A stretch of DNA of 64,000 nucleotides from Panagrolaimus kolymaensis (GCA_028622995.1 JAJQJQ010000015.1:3534001-3598000), one strand, 5' to 3'. Positions 12,143 to 27,500 are shown, numbered from the stretch's first letter. Notes: a model not told the origin generated them from the letters alone. Numbers and translations: made by a program.

Positions 12143-14921
12143 ATTTTCCTCCTCCTTGCTTGCTAAAAACTTTTATTTTTTATTATTTTGAATCTTCAAT
12201 TTTTTCTTGTCATTGATACATTTTTCTTTTATTGTGATTTTTACCATATTTTTATTTACTGTGATACTATTTTTTTTTGTTTTGTTGAGATTTTTTTGAT
12301 TGAAACAATACGGAAAAATAATAAATAAATGAATGAATGATTTTGAACGACTAAAAAAAGCGATAGAAAAAACAATTGCGCAAATGGCAAAAAAAAAAAA
12401 AGAAGTTTGTTGGTGTCAACAGAAGCAACATTTTTTTCTTCTTGATTTAAGGAATAAGGAAATAAGCCAGTTGTAATTGACGACAACAGCGACCTCGTAG
12501 TAGCAATAAATCATATTTTTATTAATCCTCATATAAATAATATAATACAATACTGAAAAGAAAAGTGAAGATTGATTATTGAAAGCTCCTGTTGAATGAA
12601 TGAGATGGAAACGTCTGGTTAAAATAAAGAAGAAAAAAATGAGGAAAAAAAGTAATAATGAAGCGAAGAAGAAAAAAAGTTATTGCTTCTGCAATCGATT
12701 TTGGTTTCCTGAACATTAATTACTGTAGTTTTTTTAATGAGGGATTGATTTCTTTAGTTTTTTTTTGTTATGAAGCATTTTAAATTTTTTTCCATCAATT
12801 TTTGGTCATTAAACTGTTTTCATAGAAATTTATTCACCTAATTTTCAACCTTTCTTTTAATGAATGCTTTTTCTTTTTTATTGAATTTGCAGGTGTCTTT
12901 TTTGAGTCTTTTGTTTTTAAAAATGTAAAAAATTTCAATAGAAACTATTGAAGTCAAAAAAATCGCATGTTTTATTTTTGATTTAATGAAAGCTGTAATT
13001 TGTCGATATTGTTGTTGACTATGGATATGCATGGTGATGCGCAAAAATGGCATTGACCATTGTTGGAGTGGGCCAACCAAAAAAACACATGAGCACGCAA
13101 ATCTAAGCCACGAGAAAAAAGAAGAAGAAACATAAACTTGGATGCGCGTTACTTAGCAGCCAGCGTTTTTGAATGCTTTTATGGCTGAAACAAAATTTAG
13201 AATAAGCAAGAGATACAACTTTTTTGTAAATATTATTTTTTTTCATTCTTACTTTTTTGATTTCGATTTCGAGAACAAATAAATCAGTCTCTTCATTTTA
13301 GGACTTTTAAATATATTTGAAACAAAAAAAATGTTAGAAAAAAAAGGTTTTTCTTTGTAAAAAGCTTGTGTTTTGTTTGTTATTTGTTGTTTCTCATGCT
13401 TGCTTGCTGACATAAGTAAAAACATCAAAGACTTTTTTGCTTGCTTTCTTTCTTCCATTTTTTGATCGAAACAAAAAAGAGGTATGCAAAGAAATAAAAA
13501 ATGCTAATGTTTCAAACATTTTTTTGACTCTTCTGATTCCTTTAGAATGAGAAGCAAGTTGCCGCCGCTGCCTTTCGTGTTTGCACCTTTTTTTATTGTT
13601 TCAAAAAAATTATAGCGCCCATTTTTTTGATATGAGGTGAAGCTTTTTTTAATGATTGAGAAAACAGCAGAACATAGTTTTTTTTATAGCGGAGATTCTC
13701 ATGATTTTATGCTAAAAAGTTTTCCCATTATTTTATGAATAATTTTTTGAAGCTAACAAATTCGTACTGTAAAATATTCTGCCTTGAACATAGTTAAAAA
13801 AAAGACTCTTTATTTTTCTATTTTGAAGCTCATTTAAAAAAATTCCTTGAGTTTTAGTATATTTTTGCGCTGTTTTTTTTTATGATGCATTGAAAAGAAT
13901 ATTCCGTGACTCATGAAACAACAAGAACTAAAAACTAAAAATAACAAAGTATTAGTTTAAACCGGAACAGTGAAAATAGCCATAAAAAGTGTTTCCGGAA
14001 TGAATAGGAATTTTTTTTATTGCTTGTTTGAGGTTTCATTATTTTTTTTGAATGAGATCACGCAATGACGCTTTTTAATTTTATTATACAATTTGACTAC
14101 TTAAAAATAGAGTCTATCATGAGCTTGCAGAAATAATCATTAAAAAATTGATCCAAAAAGATCCCAACAGAAATTTTCTTTTTTTTTTGATTTCATATCT
14201 CTCAAAAATTGTAATACATATGTATTCAATCTCGTTATGCAATCTTCCGCCACATTTTTTAATCAAATTTTTACCCTATTTTACGCTTATTGAACCAAAA
14301 CTATGATACGTTTTTTTCCTTCAAGATTCCAATTCATAATTTTTCAATCCATCCTTTTTTATAATAATTTTTTTCTTTAAAGAAAAAGGTTTTCATCGTT
14401 TTTTTTTGTGGCAGAACATTGTCATTGAAGAAAGAAGACGATGACAGAAAAAAAGCAGCAGCTTTTTTTGAGAGTATTCTTCCTTCTTTTTTTAAAAGGC
14501 TATTGCTGTTGCTGCTTTCTTCCACCTGGTTGAAGAAATTGACAAAATGACCCAACAACAACCAATCACAGCCATTTTTTTTATTCTTCGATTCAAAAAT
14601 GAAAAAAGATTGGAGGCGAAACGCGTGTGCATTTCAATAAATTTTTTTGTTATTGCGCATTTTAACGCTGCTGACACGCTTTTTTAATTGTTTTTTTTAA
14701 ATTCAAAAAAATAAAATTATAAATAAAAATTTTATTAGATTTTTTTAAAAAATTTAATCGAAATTGAAAAAGATGATGCTGGCGGATAAATGTAAAAAAA
14801 ATATAATTTTTGTTAGATGTTTTTATACCAAAAAAATTTTACTATTGAAAAGATATTGCATCTTGTTTTGTAGTTTGAGACGAGTCTCAGGCCATAGAAT
14901 TTCAAATACCGTAATATAAAA

Positions 14922-15083
14922 ACGCCGATATTTAAAAAAATTTGAGGCAGCCCTAAAAATCTCACTTTTTTGAAAAAGTGTCTCTTTTGCCAAAAAAATC
15001 AATTGAAAAAAATGGCAAAAGAGACACTTTTTCAAAAAAGTGAGATTTTTAGGGCTGCCCCAAATTTTTTTAAATATCGGCGT
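14922..15083. repeat. Long near-perfect foldback (71-bp arms)
   Basis: The left arm (14922-14992) runs from ACGCCGATATTT through GGCAGCCCTAAAAATC to CTCTTTTGCCA. The right arm (15013-15083) is its reverse complement with one clear mismatch (GAGG against GGGG). The loop is about 20 bp of A-rich sequence. No coding capacity or clear target-site duplication is visible. It may be a foldback MITE, or a recent inverted duplication; the stem is too long for a typical miRNA precursor. Confidence 0.85.
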
Positions 15084-18000
15084 CTTATATGCCTTCATTC
15101 TACGATTATTTCTAAAAAAAATTTTGTCCTTTTACGTCAAAAAACAATACTCATTCCATTTCATCCAATATTCTTCCAGATGTTTTCTTCTCTTCTTTTT
15201 TTTGCTGCCAATATTTTTTTTAAAACTCGAAATATTTCATTCATAATCACTTAAAAATAAAAAAAGTTGAAATATTGCTATTTTTTATTATTGGACATTC
15301 TCTCTTTTCTTTTCAGCATTTTTTTTTTGCATCTGTTTTGAAAATAGTCATTTTTTTTCTAAACCGAGCTAGATAAAATTGACGAAGAGGCTTGGTTAAG
15401 TTTAAAAAAATATATTTCTAGATAATAATCAAGCCGTATTTTTGTATTTCGTAAACTTTTGCCATATTTATTTCTCTTAACCCTTGAATGACAAAAATAA
15501 AACGATGGGTTTTACGGTTGAAAACTTCGATGAATTTTTCATCACAACTTGCATTTGCTTGAAATTTATTGACATTTTTATAATGAGAATTCTCGTTACA
15601 AATTATTTTTGTTTCCTGGATTTTAAGAGAAATATTATTTAAATAAATCATAAGCTTTACTGTTGGATTAAAAAATTGGAATTAAATTCTATGATTTCCA
15701 CTAATTTGTTGAGTATTGATTCCCCTTTTTTCTTATGTTTTATCAAACAAACAAGAAAACACCTTCTCTTTTTTTCTCTTTCACTCTTTTTTCTTCAAAT
15801 TAATTTTTTCTGCTGCATTTAATTTTAAAGTATCCATTTTTTTGAGTGAAAGAAAAAAGAAGGTGATGAAAATGAGAGCCATTTTTATTGTTTTATTTTA
15901 TTCTTTTACTAACGATTTTGACCTCCATCAACATCATCGACGCGCGCGCATGAGCTCAAGTATTTTTTTCTTCTTCTGTTGTTGCTAAATATCTTTTGTT
16001 TTATTTTTTGTTTCAACCTTCGATCATTATCGATGGATGCAATGCAATAAAGCATGAATATATTTTAATCGTTTGTTTTTTATTTTATTTCCATTTTTAA
16101 CAACAAATTATTTGATTTTTTATGACTTTTTGCGCGTATTTTTAAAACTCACAATAATGGCAAATAAAATTTTTATTCATTTTCCATGTTACGGGCAATT
16201 TTTAAGTATCGCTTTGTTTTATGTTCTGACAGAGTGAAGATGGAGAAAGAGAGAAGGCGAGAAAAAAAATGGTTGCATAGTTCAGAAAGGTTACGATATT
16301 AAGACGATCAAAAAGAATGATGGCCTTTTTTGAGAATACCAAAAACGATAATACCAATATTTCCAAAACACTTATTTTTCATTTTCGAAAATTTTAGTAA
16401 TAATTATTTGAAAAGTTTTGAAAATACTATTTTTTTTATTAAGGTTTCCGCTACCATAGTTTCTGAACTCCAGCTTTTTGAACTTTTTTTGTTTTCTTCG
16501 CATTTTTTTTCAATGTTCCTTTTTGACTTTAATCTTTTTATATTTATTTTCCGTTCATCGGCTGGCATTCCATTTTCTTATCACCGCCACCCGCGAAAAG
16601 GAAACTAATTCTTCAAATGCAAACTTTCTTTTTCCATTTTTTTTCACTTTTAACTGCCGTTTCTTCTTTATTTTCCTTTTTAAACAACACCAAAAAAATA
16701 AAAGTAAACGATGGCTTCCTGCTGTGTTTTTATGTATTTTTAATATGGGAAAGTTATTCTTTTTCGCGTGTATATTATCTTTTTGTGTTCGCATTTTTAT
16801 TTTTATATATACTTCAAAACGGCTGCTATTTTTTTTTCTTCTTTCATCTCTTTTTTTTTTTTGTTTTGTTGTCACTCTTTTTTTTACTGACTGACTGACC
16901 ACAAATAAAATCTCATGTCAAAAAAAAAGATTTTTTAAATTTAAAATTATATGTTTTAAAAATGATTTTTATATTCAATTTTTTTTGTTCTCCCCATTCT
17001 GGTCAAAATCATGTCTCATTCCTTTCATTTGATTTTGATTTTATGAGAGAAAAGAACTCGTGAAATGAAAAAAAAGAGGAGAGAAATCAGTGAAAAGGAA
17101 GAAATGGGAATGAATGAGGGAGTCAGTAACTAACTAACAACTAGTCAGTCATCACCCATCCTATTTTTTTTTTTGACATAATTTTTGCTTTGTTTGAAAT
17201 TTGTGAAATTTGCTTTCATGGATTTGAATTCCAAAAAAATTATTAGGTAAAATTGTCTAAATTCTATGTTCTCGATGAAGATTCCATCTGCTTCGCTGTG
17301 GACAATTTTTGATATTTTTTAACTTTATATTTCCTAAAATATTTTTTTCGTCTAAGAAAACCAAAAATTAAATTTTTAAAGTTTTCTTTTTTCTTTTTGC
17401 CGTTAAGCTTAAGAGAAGAGGGTTATTTCAGAGTTGTCATTCACGTTTGTCAATCATTTTCATTCATTCATTTTTTTATATTCTCTAAATGAATGAATGA
17501 TGGATTAAGAATTTAAAATTTTTAGAAATGATTGCATAAGAATTTTTAAAAGTTTAAAAAAGTTTTTTTTAAATGGTCAATCAAGTTGCAACTTTTTCGA
17601 TAAAAAGTGTTTGAATTTTGAAACAAGGACTACTAAAGCAAAATGATTTGTTTCTCTTCAGAAGTGTTTTAATAATTAAATATTTTATATTTTTTATATC
17701 CTTTAAAACTCTGTTGGATTAATGAGATTTACCTGGTATTTTAAATAAGTTTTTGTGTTAATCTTTGCTCTATTTTTTATCTATTTTTTTCATCCCTATA
17801 GTTTACTTCCAAAAAAATCTTATTTAAGCGCTCAAAGAAATGTTTGTTTTTTGCCATTGTTTTTTTATTTGTCTCTTTAAACTTTATTCAAGTAACCACT
17901 TACAAATCCCTTCAAAAAGCACTTCTGTTTTTTCTCGTTTTGCTTGTTTGTTATTTTACAACCTCATCAATTCTTATCATTCATTGTTTTTTTCTTTTCA

Positions 18001-20619
18001 TTGTCCCATGGTTTTCCTTCCAACTTTGCTGCCAAAAAAAAAATTAAAAAACATACATAAAAAAATTCTTTTGACACGGCGGCTGTCAGTCAATTAATTT
18101 CATTCATTCAACCAAACAAACAAGCAAAGACATTTTTTTTTGCCATTATTTTACTTTTTGTGTGCTAAGAGTAATCATTATGTGATTGAAATTTTTGAAG
18201 AAAAAATCTAAACAATCTTCTTTTTCTCTTTGATTTGAGATAAAAGTCACTCAGAAAAACCAAGCATTGTCATTCATTTTGTTTGATTTTTTTTGTTGTT
18301 GATCCGCTTTCATGCTTGCTAACTTACACTTTGACGAAAAGGTGATTTGACTTGGACTTGTAATTATTTTGTATTTTAATGCTTAGATATTTTATAAACT
18401 CATTTTTTATTACAAAAGCCAAAGAACGTTTTCACGCTAAAAATGTACATGTTCCTTCCCTACTTATCCCAACTTTGTATGCAAATACTAATAAAAAATG
18501 TTACTTTTTTTTCTTTCCAATTTCCTCGCCGTTGTTAGCTTTTATTTTGATATCAAAAAAATATAAAGTGTGAAAAAATAAGTTAAAGGACTCAGGACTC
18601 GACAATTGTCACCAATTAGTTTTATATTCTTTTTATTTCTTTTTTTTCCCGAAAGAAAAATAAATTTCTTTGGCGATAATTCTTAATTTTTTTTTCTTCC
18701 TTCAAAAACTGAATATAAACGGATGGATTTTTGGGTGAGACAAAAAAAAAGAGAGGTGGCGAAGGAGGAGGGCTAAAATGGAAAAACAAATTAAAGTCAT
18801 AAAAATTTGTCTATCGTTAAAAGTTTTTGTTTTTCCCAGATGATGATGGCTGCTGGCTGAATAAAGACAAAAATAGGGTGGATAATAAAAAAAAGTTTTT
18901 CCTTTCTCTTTTCTTTTTGGTAGGCATAAAAAGAGTTTAAAAAGCTTTAGTTTAAAATGGAAGAGATAAATGTCATAAAGTTTTGACATTCTTTTTTGAC
19001 TTTTTGGTGTTAGATTTTCCACATTTTTGAAGTTTAAAAATAAAAATTGGTTCGCGTTTTTCGAAAGTTGATTTGTAGCTATAAACTTAAAAATTTCTAT
19101 GTTTAAAGACTTTGTAAATCTAAATTTCAGAATGAAAATATTTTTTCTTAGGATTCTTAATTATTTAAGTTCTGAGATCCTCGTACAAAATAACTTTTTT
19201 TTCCACATTAAATTTTATTCCTTTCTTCCTTTCACTTTGTCTTCTCATAGATATCAATTTCATATATATTTTTTTCACACCATCTTTTGATCGTGTCTCT
19301 CATTTATTGACAGTTTAAAAATGAAAACATGAACCGTTGTTTCATTTCTGCGACCTTTAGAAATTAGATGACAATATATTGCCAAAAGCAAAAATAATTT
19401 TAAAAATTTTATTATTCATTTCTCAAATAATTTTTTTTGGTGAAATACCCAACAACCATTGTTTCAATTTCAATAATACTCATTCTCTTTTTTCGTGGTT
19501 TTGAAATTTTAGCGGAAGAACGCTAGTAGCTATTATTTGAGAGAAGGATATCAATTTTCAAACAAACAAAAAATATAAGAAAATGAAATTTTTTTTCTGG
19601 ATCTTATTTGACATAAGAAAAGAAAAATAAAGGATTGAGGGTCAAAAATATGCTTCAAACGACAAAAAGAAATGGGAAGAAAAGGTTGGAGTGGAATTAT
19701 TTTTGCTTGTTTTTGGAGCAATTCTGTAAGTTAAAAAAATGTGAGCTTGAACCAAATTCGAAATATTCATACTACTATCTCTTGAAAAAAGATTTTCATT
19801 TTAAAATTTTTTAAGAATCCGTTTCGTTTTTCTCCATTCATTGATTTGGAAAGTTTTGTTATCAAATTTCACTGAAAACTTTGATGTTGTTTTATTTCAC
19901 ATTTGCCCATCCTCATTCTATTTCTTTTTTTCCTCCTTAATTTCGATTTCCAGCAGCCTTCAATGTCATTGTCGTCGATGGCTGCTACCCGCGGTGATTT
20001 GCATAATGATTGAACAACGAATATTCATTCATTTACAAATAGACATAACTGCGCGATCCAATTAGCCAAAATTGTTTTTCTTTCTCTCTTTTTTCCCTCA
20101 AATTTATTTTTATTTTTGTATGTTGTTGTTGAAATTCATGCAATCTAATTTATATTTTATTTTTTGAATAATACAATAAAAATTAACGAAAGTGTATGTA
20201 TGTATCCTCATTTTCTTCTCTCCTTCCTTCCACTTGACCATTAGAATTTATTGTTTTGGGAAATGTCGTCGTTTGCTTTTTTTTGCAAGCAATAATTATT
20301 ACATCTGTCGTCACACATCCTTTTCGTCTGCTTCTTCCTCAAAGTGAGCAGAGGAAAAAATTATAGCCGTTAAAATTTCGCGCATATTCACTTATTTCAA
20401 GAATTGGCCATCTTCCTCTTAAATTGAGAACTCATGAATTAAAAAAATTATGCCTTGATTGTTCCGTTCGTTTATTTTCATTTATTAAATGGATTGCTCT
20501 TAGTTTCATATTTTTTTATGCTGCTTCCTTCAGCTTGATATTTGCGCAGTCTCATTACTTCATTGAATGAGAGTGTGTGGTAACATAGGACCAAATATAA
20601 TAATAAGTAGGTGTTAATA

Positions 20620-20900
20620 GCGGCCAATCGCCAACCAGTCAACAATGCAGGGAAATTGACAAACGACCTAACTAACGAGAAGGCAACAACAAAAAAAGGA
20701 CACGAGCAAGAAAAAAAGAGAGATGGAAGAAGAAGATGAATGACCGACGAGAGAAGAAGAAAAGCAGCCGTTTGCTTCAACTCCTGCAACAGAACCGACG
20801 GCAATGACGACGACGATGATGGCGGCGGCGAGAACAGTTATAATGGCAAATGACCAGCCGGTTGCGTCCGGTCTTTTTTCGGGTTCATATACACACATCG
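20620..20900. promoter_or_regulatory. GC-richer block upstream of EVA1C
   Basis: A patch with much higher G+C than its surroundings, containing CGA/GAC and GGC triplet runs (near 20800-20835) and several CpGs, 0.65-0.9 kb before the EVA1C start codon. It could be an untranslated first exon or promoter region. A reverse-strand open frame across it encodes a hydrophobic stretch, but the bias comes from the triplet repeats and I do not call it a gene. Confidence 0.3.
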
Positions 20901-21539
20901 TTTTTGTCGTTTTAAAAAAGGAAATACAAGCGACATAAAAACAAAACAAAAAAAAATAAAAAATATATCCGCCCTCCCCTTTGGTTCTGGCTTTATATTT
21001 TTTTGCCTACAAACAAAAAAAAAGTGGGTGGAGTTTTAGTTGAAAGTGCGCAAGAAAAAAAAGAGAGAGTCTTTAGCAACAACAGTGGAAAAGAAACGCA
21101 AAAAAAAGTATTGAGAAGCTAAGAAAAAAAAATAAAGAACTTTACCATAGGAGTAGTTAGTTAATTAATTCTTTCAATGCCTTTGGCATTTTTTCATTTC
21201 CTTTTGGTCACTCTCATTTCACTCATGGCTAGTTACTTTATTTTATAATCCAAGGATGAATGAAGACTATATGGGATAATGGATTTTAAGGAGGATTGCT
21301 TCTTGAGGCTTAAAAGAAAAATTTAAAATTTTTTTAAGTATTACTTTGAAAAGTCTGATAATTTTTTCATTTTTGCCTTTTCTTTTATTTTTATTTTTGA
21401 TGTTCGCGTTCAGCATAAATTTTTGTGTTGTATTTTTTTTTTTTGCAAAAATGATTTTTTTAGCAAATGACCCATCATTGATCTCTATTTTTGTATTTTT
21501 TGTTGCTTTTTCCTTTATTAAAAGAAATTTCAAAAAATT

Positions 21540-24500
21540 ATGTTGATTCATATAATATTTTCATCTTTATTCATTACCACCACATTAGGAGAATATTCGG
21601 TTAAACCTGAACTTATTGAAGGTAAGTCACTTCAAAACAATTATTTTTTTATCAACTTTATAGCCATGAAAAACTTTGAATTAAAAAAATTTCAACTTTT
21701 TTTCGAGGAGGAAAGATAGTAATCATTTTTACGAAAATATCGTTAAGAATTGATTACTATCATTTCATGTTTTTGGCTATGAGTTTGATTAATTTTCTTT
21801 TCCTTTTTGTGTCTTTTTTCTTATTTTTAATAATTTAAATCTTACTAATAATACATTAAAGAAACTTCACGATCATTAAAAATCAAATATTGTAAGTGCA
21901 AAAAGGCTAAAGCCGCCGCTGCTGCTACGGCATATAAACTTTTATTTTATGCGTCTTTTAGAAAATTCAGTTCAATGCGCTTGAAAACCTTTAGTTTTTT
22001 AATTTAAATACCATTTTACAAATTTGCTTTTTACTTTACTTTTTATTTCTGATTCTTTTGTTTTTATTGCATTTATTTGACTTTAGTATTTTTGAATCTC
22101 TTGTACTGACCCATTTTTTTATGATAGCTGCTAGACATTGTAGGATTCGATGATTACTACAACAACAAAAAATTTAAAGCTTCCTTCCGGCAATTATGTT
22201 TTTTATTTTACTTTTTTTTATTATATAAAAATAGCTCGTTTTCATTTTCGTTTTTATCTTTTTATTTATTTTTTTCTTGTGAAGCAGGAAAAAAAAAGCA
22301 AATTGTCGAGTTCCTGGCATACTTTTTTTCTTTTTTTCTAAAAACTTGAAGCTTGAAGGCAAAACTTCTGCATTGCAGAAATATAAACCCAGAAATAAAA
22401 AAAAAATTCCCCAAGAGACTCATTTTTAACTCAACTTTCGAGGGTGTAGAAGGAGAGCTGCTTCCAAAATTGGATGTAAAATATGTACGAAACAATACAA
22501 AACCCTAAAGAAGGAGGTCGTTGTTTTTGGCGATTTATGAGGCATCGTCACCGAAAGTGGCAGAATTTAGAGGGAAAAATGGGAACAACAAAAACATTGT
22601 TTTTTTAAGTTAAAATATGATTTAAAGATGGGCAAAGATAAGGAAGTCAAAGTTTTTTTTTTGAAAAATGATAGTAAACGAGCTTTGACAATAATTTGAA
22701 GAAATTCCGTTACTACCATTTTTTCATTTTCCATATGTTTTAATTTCACACGCATGCATTCAATCCATTTTTTTGTTGCTTCAAACGAAATAATCGTTAA
22801 TAATGGGGTGAAAATTTAAAAAAAAAGTGGCAGTGCCACGCGCTAATCCGTTAAGCAATCATCATCGACACCAAAAACGCTTTTATTTCAAGGTTATTTG
22901 ATGAAAAAGAAAAAAGCGGTCAACTGCGGCTTTTCTTTTTTCTCTGCAGCCACTAAATGTTTGACGTATAAACAAACGTAAAACAAATGTTCAAACAATT
23001 TATTAGCGAAAATTTTTAATTTTAAACGTAAAAATTTTTTAATGATAGTAAGTAATATTCGCAAACTACTATCAAAATTTAGTTGCTGCCAAAAGAGAGA
23101 AGAGTAAGCATATTTTGAGAGATATTGTCAATTTGGATTACTTTCATTTTCTTCAATTTTTAAACCAGTTTTAAAAATTTTTTTAAATCTATGCCAACAT
23201 TCATTAAACGATTTCTTACATAATTTTATGCTAATTAGCTAAGATCCTTTTGGCACACTCTCCCTAAGGGTTTTAATGATGACCATTACGCAACTGAGTG
23301 AAAAATATTTTAGATAAAAATCTCTGTCAATGAATACTAACTAAAGCTTCAAGCTGCTGCTTCTAAAGCTTCTTTTTCCACTTGACATAAACTATCTGTG
23401 TCAAAAGGAAAAACTCTAAAAAAAGAAACCCAAAAATGAGATTAGCTTTTAACAATAAAAAAAATGCAGACGACGAGAAAGGCAATGAATGAATCGAAAT
23501 ACAAAATCCACTTTTCTTATATCTTTTCTTTAGAAATTTATAAGTGACAAAACTAAAGTGTTTAAAGACATAAAAAGAAGGGTTTTTTTGAAGCAAGGAG
23601 CTTAATCTTTGGAGACATTGGAATAGTAAAAAAAATGAAAGGCATCTTGGATGTGTTTTAGAAAATTTTTGCAACTTGATTTTGAGTAGTTTTTGAACTT
23701 TGCATTTTAATTTTTAAACAAAGTTTATAAAGCAAATCAAAATTTAGGTGATTCTTGGAACTAAAAAATATTTTCCAAACCTTTTACAATATTGATAGGT
23801 AATCATAAATTGACGATAATTTGGAAATTTTAATTTCTCTCATAATGATAGTATTCAAAATTTAACAATATTTTTTTCAAAGTTTGTTACTATCATTTTT
23901 TAATTTCTTTCAAAAACATTTTCCTTTTCGCTGCTTTTTTTCATTCCCACGAAAAACGTTAGTATCTAAAAAAATTCCATTGTTGCCGCTCAAAATCTTT
24001 GTTTCTTTTTTTTCACGACCTTTTATTTTTCGGAACACCTAACTTTGCATAATCCCATTAAAAGCTCCTTTAAAAAAATGTTACTTTTAATGCATTTTTA
24101 AAAACCTTTAGATTCGGTATTTTCTTTTTGATTACGATACTTATTTCTTTCGCGCTCTTTCAACGGAGGATACCTTATTTTAATTTAATTTAAGAACTGA
24201 TTTTTTTGGCGCCAAAAAAGGTATATATGTATGTGTACAATAGCAACTTTCCATCGTTAATCGAATAATAAAAACTAAAAAAGAAGGAAACAGAAAAAAA
24301 CATATAAAAATCAAGTGATTCATGAGATCTCTCAAATTGACAGCTCTTTTTTTTCTTCTTTCTTCTTTGATTCAAGGTTTTCATTGCATATTTTTCGCCG
24401 TTTTTTTTTTCTCTCAGCGGGTGGTCCATTGAATAAACGAACGAATCGAGAAGTTTTTTTCTTCTTCGTTTATTTGAAAAAAGTTTATTGCAAAACAAAG

Positions 24501-27500
24501 AAAGAAGAAAAAAGTGAGAAATAAAAAAAAAGAAGGCAGATGGTGGCAATTATTAAAAATATTATATCGAGAGAAACAATAAAAATGAAAGGTTCAAAAG
24601 CAAATATGTGCTGCGATAATAAAAAATTATTATGATTACTTTGCAAATAAAAAAGTTAAAAAAATATTTGTTTATCCTCGAAAAAGAGTTCAAATTTGAT
24701 TTTTTTTCGCCTGTGTTTGTTGGTAAAAAAATATGAATGGTTTTTTTCCAATTTTTTACAATCAAAAATTCTTTTCTTTAAATTTATTGCTTTTTCTCGC
24801 CAAAGCTTCTGCCAGCAAATTTTTTTAAATCTTCTAACAACTTTCAGTTAAAAATTTTTTGTTAACTTTTAAAGTTTTATACTCTTGCATTCTCCTCCTC
24901 ATTTCTTTTATAAAGCTTTCTCTTCTGTTTCAAACAAAATTTTTTTCACATAACTCATTAATTTTTTTTAGCATTGATGATAGAATCATTAAAGCATAAT
25001 TTGGTTCAAGCATGTGATAATGAAAAGATAACATTACATTGTCCAAGAAATACACATATTTTAATTGAAAATGTTTTTTATGGTCGATTAGTGCCTTCAA
25101 CGGATTTATGTCCAATTTCATCTAGTGCTGCCGCATCGGGTATCACCGCAATTAATGAAGACACGACTTGCGTGTTATCTCAAGCAAATTCGGTAAGTTT
25201 TGCGATTTAAAAAATTGGGAAAATAAGCCAAATTTTTTTTTTTGATTTTCCCGGCAGACTGTCATAGTTGTTTTAAAATTTTGCATGTGTCTATTCCCAT
25301 AATTTCCATTTTTTCCCTACCAATTTATTTATTTAATTCTTTCCACCAAAACTTTTTCCAATGAAACATGAGTCGTTTTAATATGCCACCATGTTCATAG
25401 AAAATTATGAAATTCTATCTATACCTTTCTCTCCGCTTTTTTTACGACGATGATATTTTTTCTGCCAAAAAAATGCGCAAAGGAAAGAACAAAAAAAGTT
25501 TTCCCATTTCCATTTGCTGCTTCTGCGCAAAGTGAAATTATTTTATGCTTGCATTTTCATTTAGACTTGTTTTAAATAATAAAAAAACTAAAAATATATC
25601 CTTTACTAAAAAAGAAGGGAGTGCCTTTTAAGAAAAATAAATGTAAAATAAGCTTTTTTATAAAATGTTTTAAGAGTATGTGTGTATGTGAGTGTTGTTG
25701 GCAAAACAAGTACTAACACAACTAACTAGCTATCTAACTTCAAGTAGGTCTAAGCAAAGAGAGCTAATGAACGAGCGAACGAGCAAGCAACAACAACAAC
25801 TACAAATAAGTCAATCATAAATGGTGGTCATTTGAGAGAGGAGCACCTTTTCATTTTTCTTTTCCATCGCCTGCTTTTTGAATCAGCAAATACCAAAAAC
25901 TGCGCTTTTTAACGAAAAACGTTTAAAAAAAACAATTTTTTTGGAGTTTAAAAAAAGTTTATTGTTTTGGTCTTTTTTTTTTAAAACCGATTAGAGAGAA
26001 AAAATAGCAAAATGGTCGTAAACGAGATAATTATGGCGAATGCATTTTTGTTTTTGGTTTTGGGAAGAACAGTAAAACCAACTAAACAAAGTCATTAAAA
26101 ACTAAAAAAAAAATGAAATCTTTTTTAAAAATAGCTTCTTTTTTATGGTTTTTCTATTCTTTCTTTCTTTCTTTTTTTACAATTCGTTCTGTTCTGCATA
26201 TAAAATATTCATACATAGTACATAGATTTTAAGCTACCATGAAAATATATATAGTCGTGAAAGTCGTTTATTCTTGCACGCAAACTATATAAAAAAAATT
26301 TTTGGGAAGAAAAACAAAAACAACGATAAAAAAAAGAACATGATTTTTTATTATTTGGAAAATAAAAATATACTCTAAAAAAGCTATTTTTTCCGGATTT
26401 TTTAGTTTTTTGTTGGTAGAAAAAATTATGTAATAGTAATAGCAAAATAGCAATTATCTATGTAATTTTTATTACTATCAGTAGCTATTGTAGTTTGGGC
26501 TATAGTAAGAGTTTATTTTATTTTGAAATTTAATTTTTAAAAAATTAATTATTCAACTTTGAACAAAAAAATCTCAGTCAGTGTTAATTTTCAATGCATG
26601 CTCGATTGACCTCATTTGCAAAAAAAAAATGAAAGAGGTTTTTTTTGTAAAAAAATAAAGTAAAAGGAAAAATATTTCAAAATTGACAGGTGCTTTGCTT
26701 TTCTTGAATGTTTGATGAACAATGATGCTTTGGCTAAAATTTTATCTCAGTAAAAAAGATTCTTTTTGAAAAGGGGATTAAATTTGTTGGAGGTATATTC
26801 TAAAACTAAAAAAGTAAAAAATAGAAAAAAATGACAGTAATCAGAATTTGTAAAATATCGTTTAATTTTTGTTACACTGCTTTTTTATGTTCTTCAGAGA
26901 AACAATTTTGTGGCACTAATCAAAGTTTCTAGTTTCCATCCATTAAACAGGCCTCATTGAAACTTTAGTTTTATAGCATAAAAAAATCCTCTTTTATGTC
27001 CTTGATTTCATTGACACAAAACTGTAAAACCATCAAAATTACACTTTGAATTTCTTGTTTTTTTCCTTTTTTCTAAAAAAACTTCAAAGATGCAAAAAAA
27101 GTGAAGCAATTTGTAAGTTGGGTGTAAAACATTAATCACTGAAACAAATTGTAAAAATGTCATAAAAAACAATAGAAAAATAAATTCCTTTGATTTTTTT
27201 TATGTTTTTTTCCGACAATGTGCGCCGCCATCATTGCCAACTGTTTTATCTCAATGGATTTTTATTTTCTTGTGTTTGACAGGTGCTAGCTTGTTTCTTT
27301 CTTTTTTGGAAGCCGAGAATATCTTTATTTTCCTTAAAAACAAGTGTTTTTCCAGAGAATTTTTTTTACAAAAAAACTTATGTAGACGGATTAGTTAGTT
27401 AGTTATCATATTCAGCTGTTCCTCAAATGACCAACCCAAAGAATGTAACAACAAAAAAATGTAGGGGGTTTAAACTCTTCTAAAAAAAATATTTGCAACG

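Larger units (their letters stand above)
11699..21539. other. Long gene-free AT-rich region
   Basis: Nearly 10 kb between EPT1 and EVA1C. It is dominated by A and T runs, all open frames are short and compositionally biased, and I see no conserved protein or RNA gene. Two structures stand out: the long foldback at 14922-15083, and a weaker palindrome near 17460-17505 (CATTCATTCATTT.../...AAATGAATGAATG). A more mixed-composition block lies at about 20620-20900. Some of this may be upstream regulatory sequence or untranslated exons of EVA1C. Confidence 0.6.

Noticed and set aside
16478..16902. Genes on both strands near 16.5-16.9 kb
   Set aside because: Frames are made of poly-T/poly-A runs (Phe/Leu or Lys) with no domain pattern on either strand.
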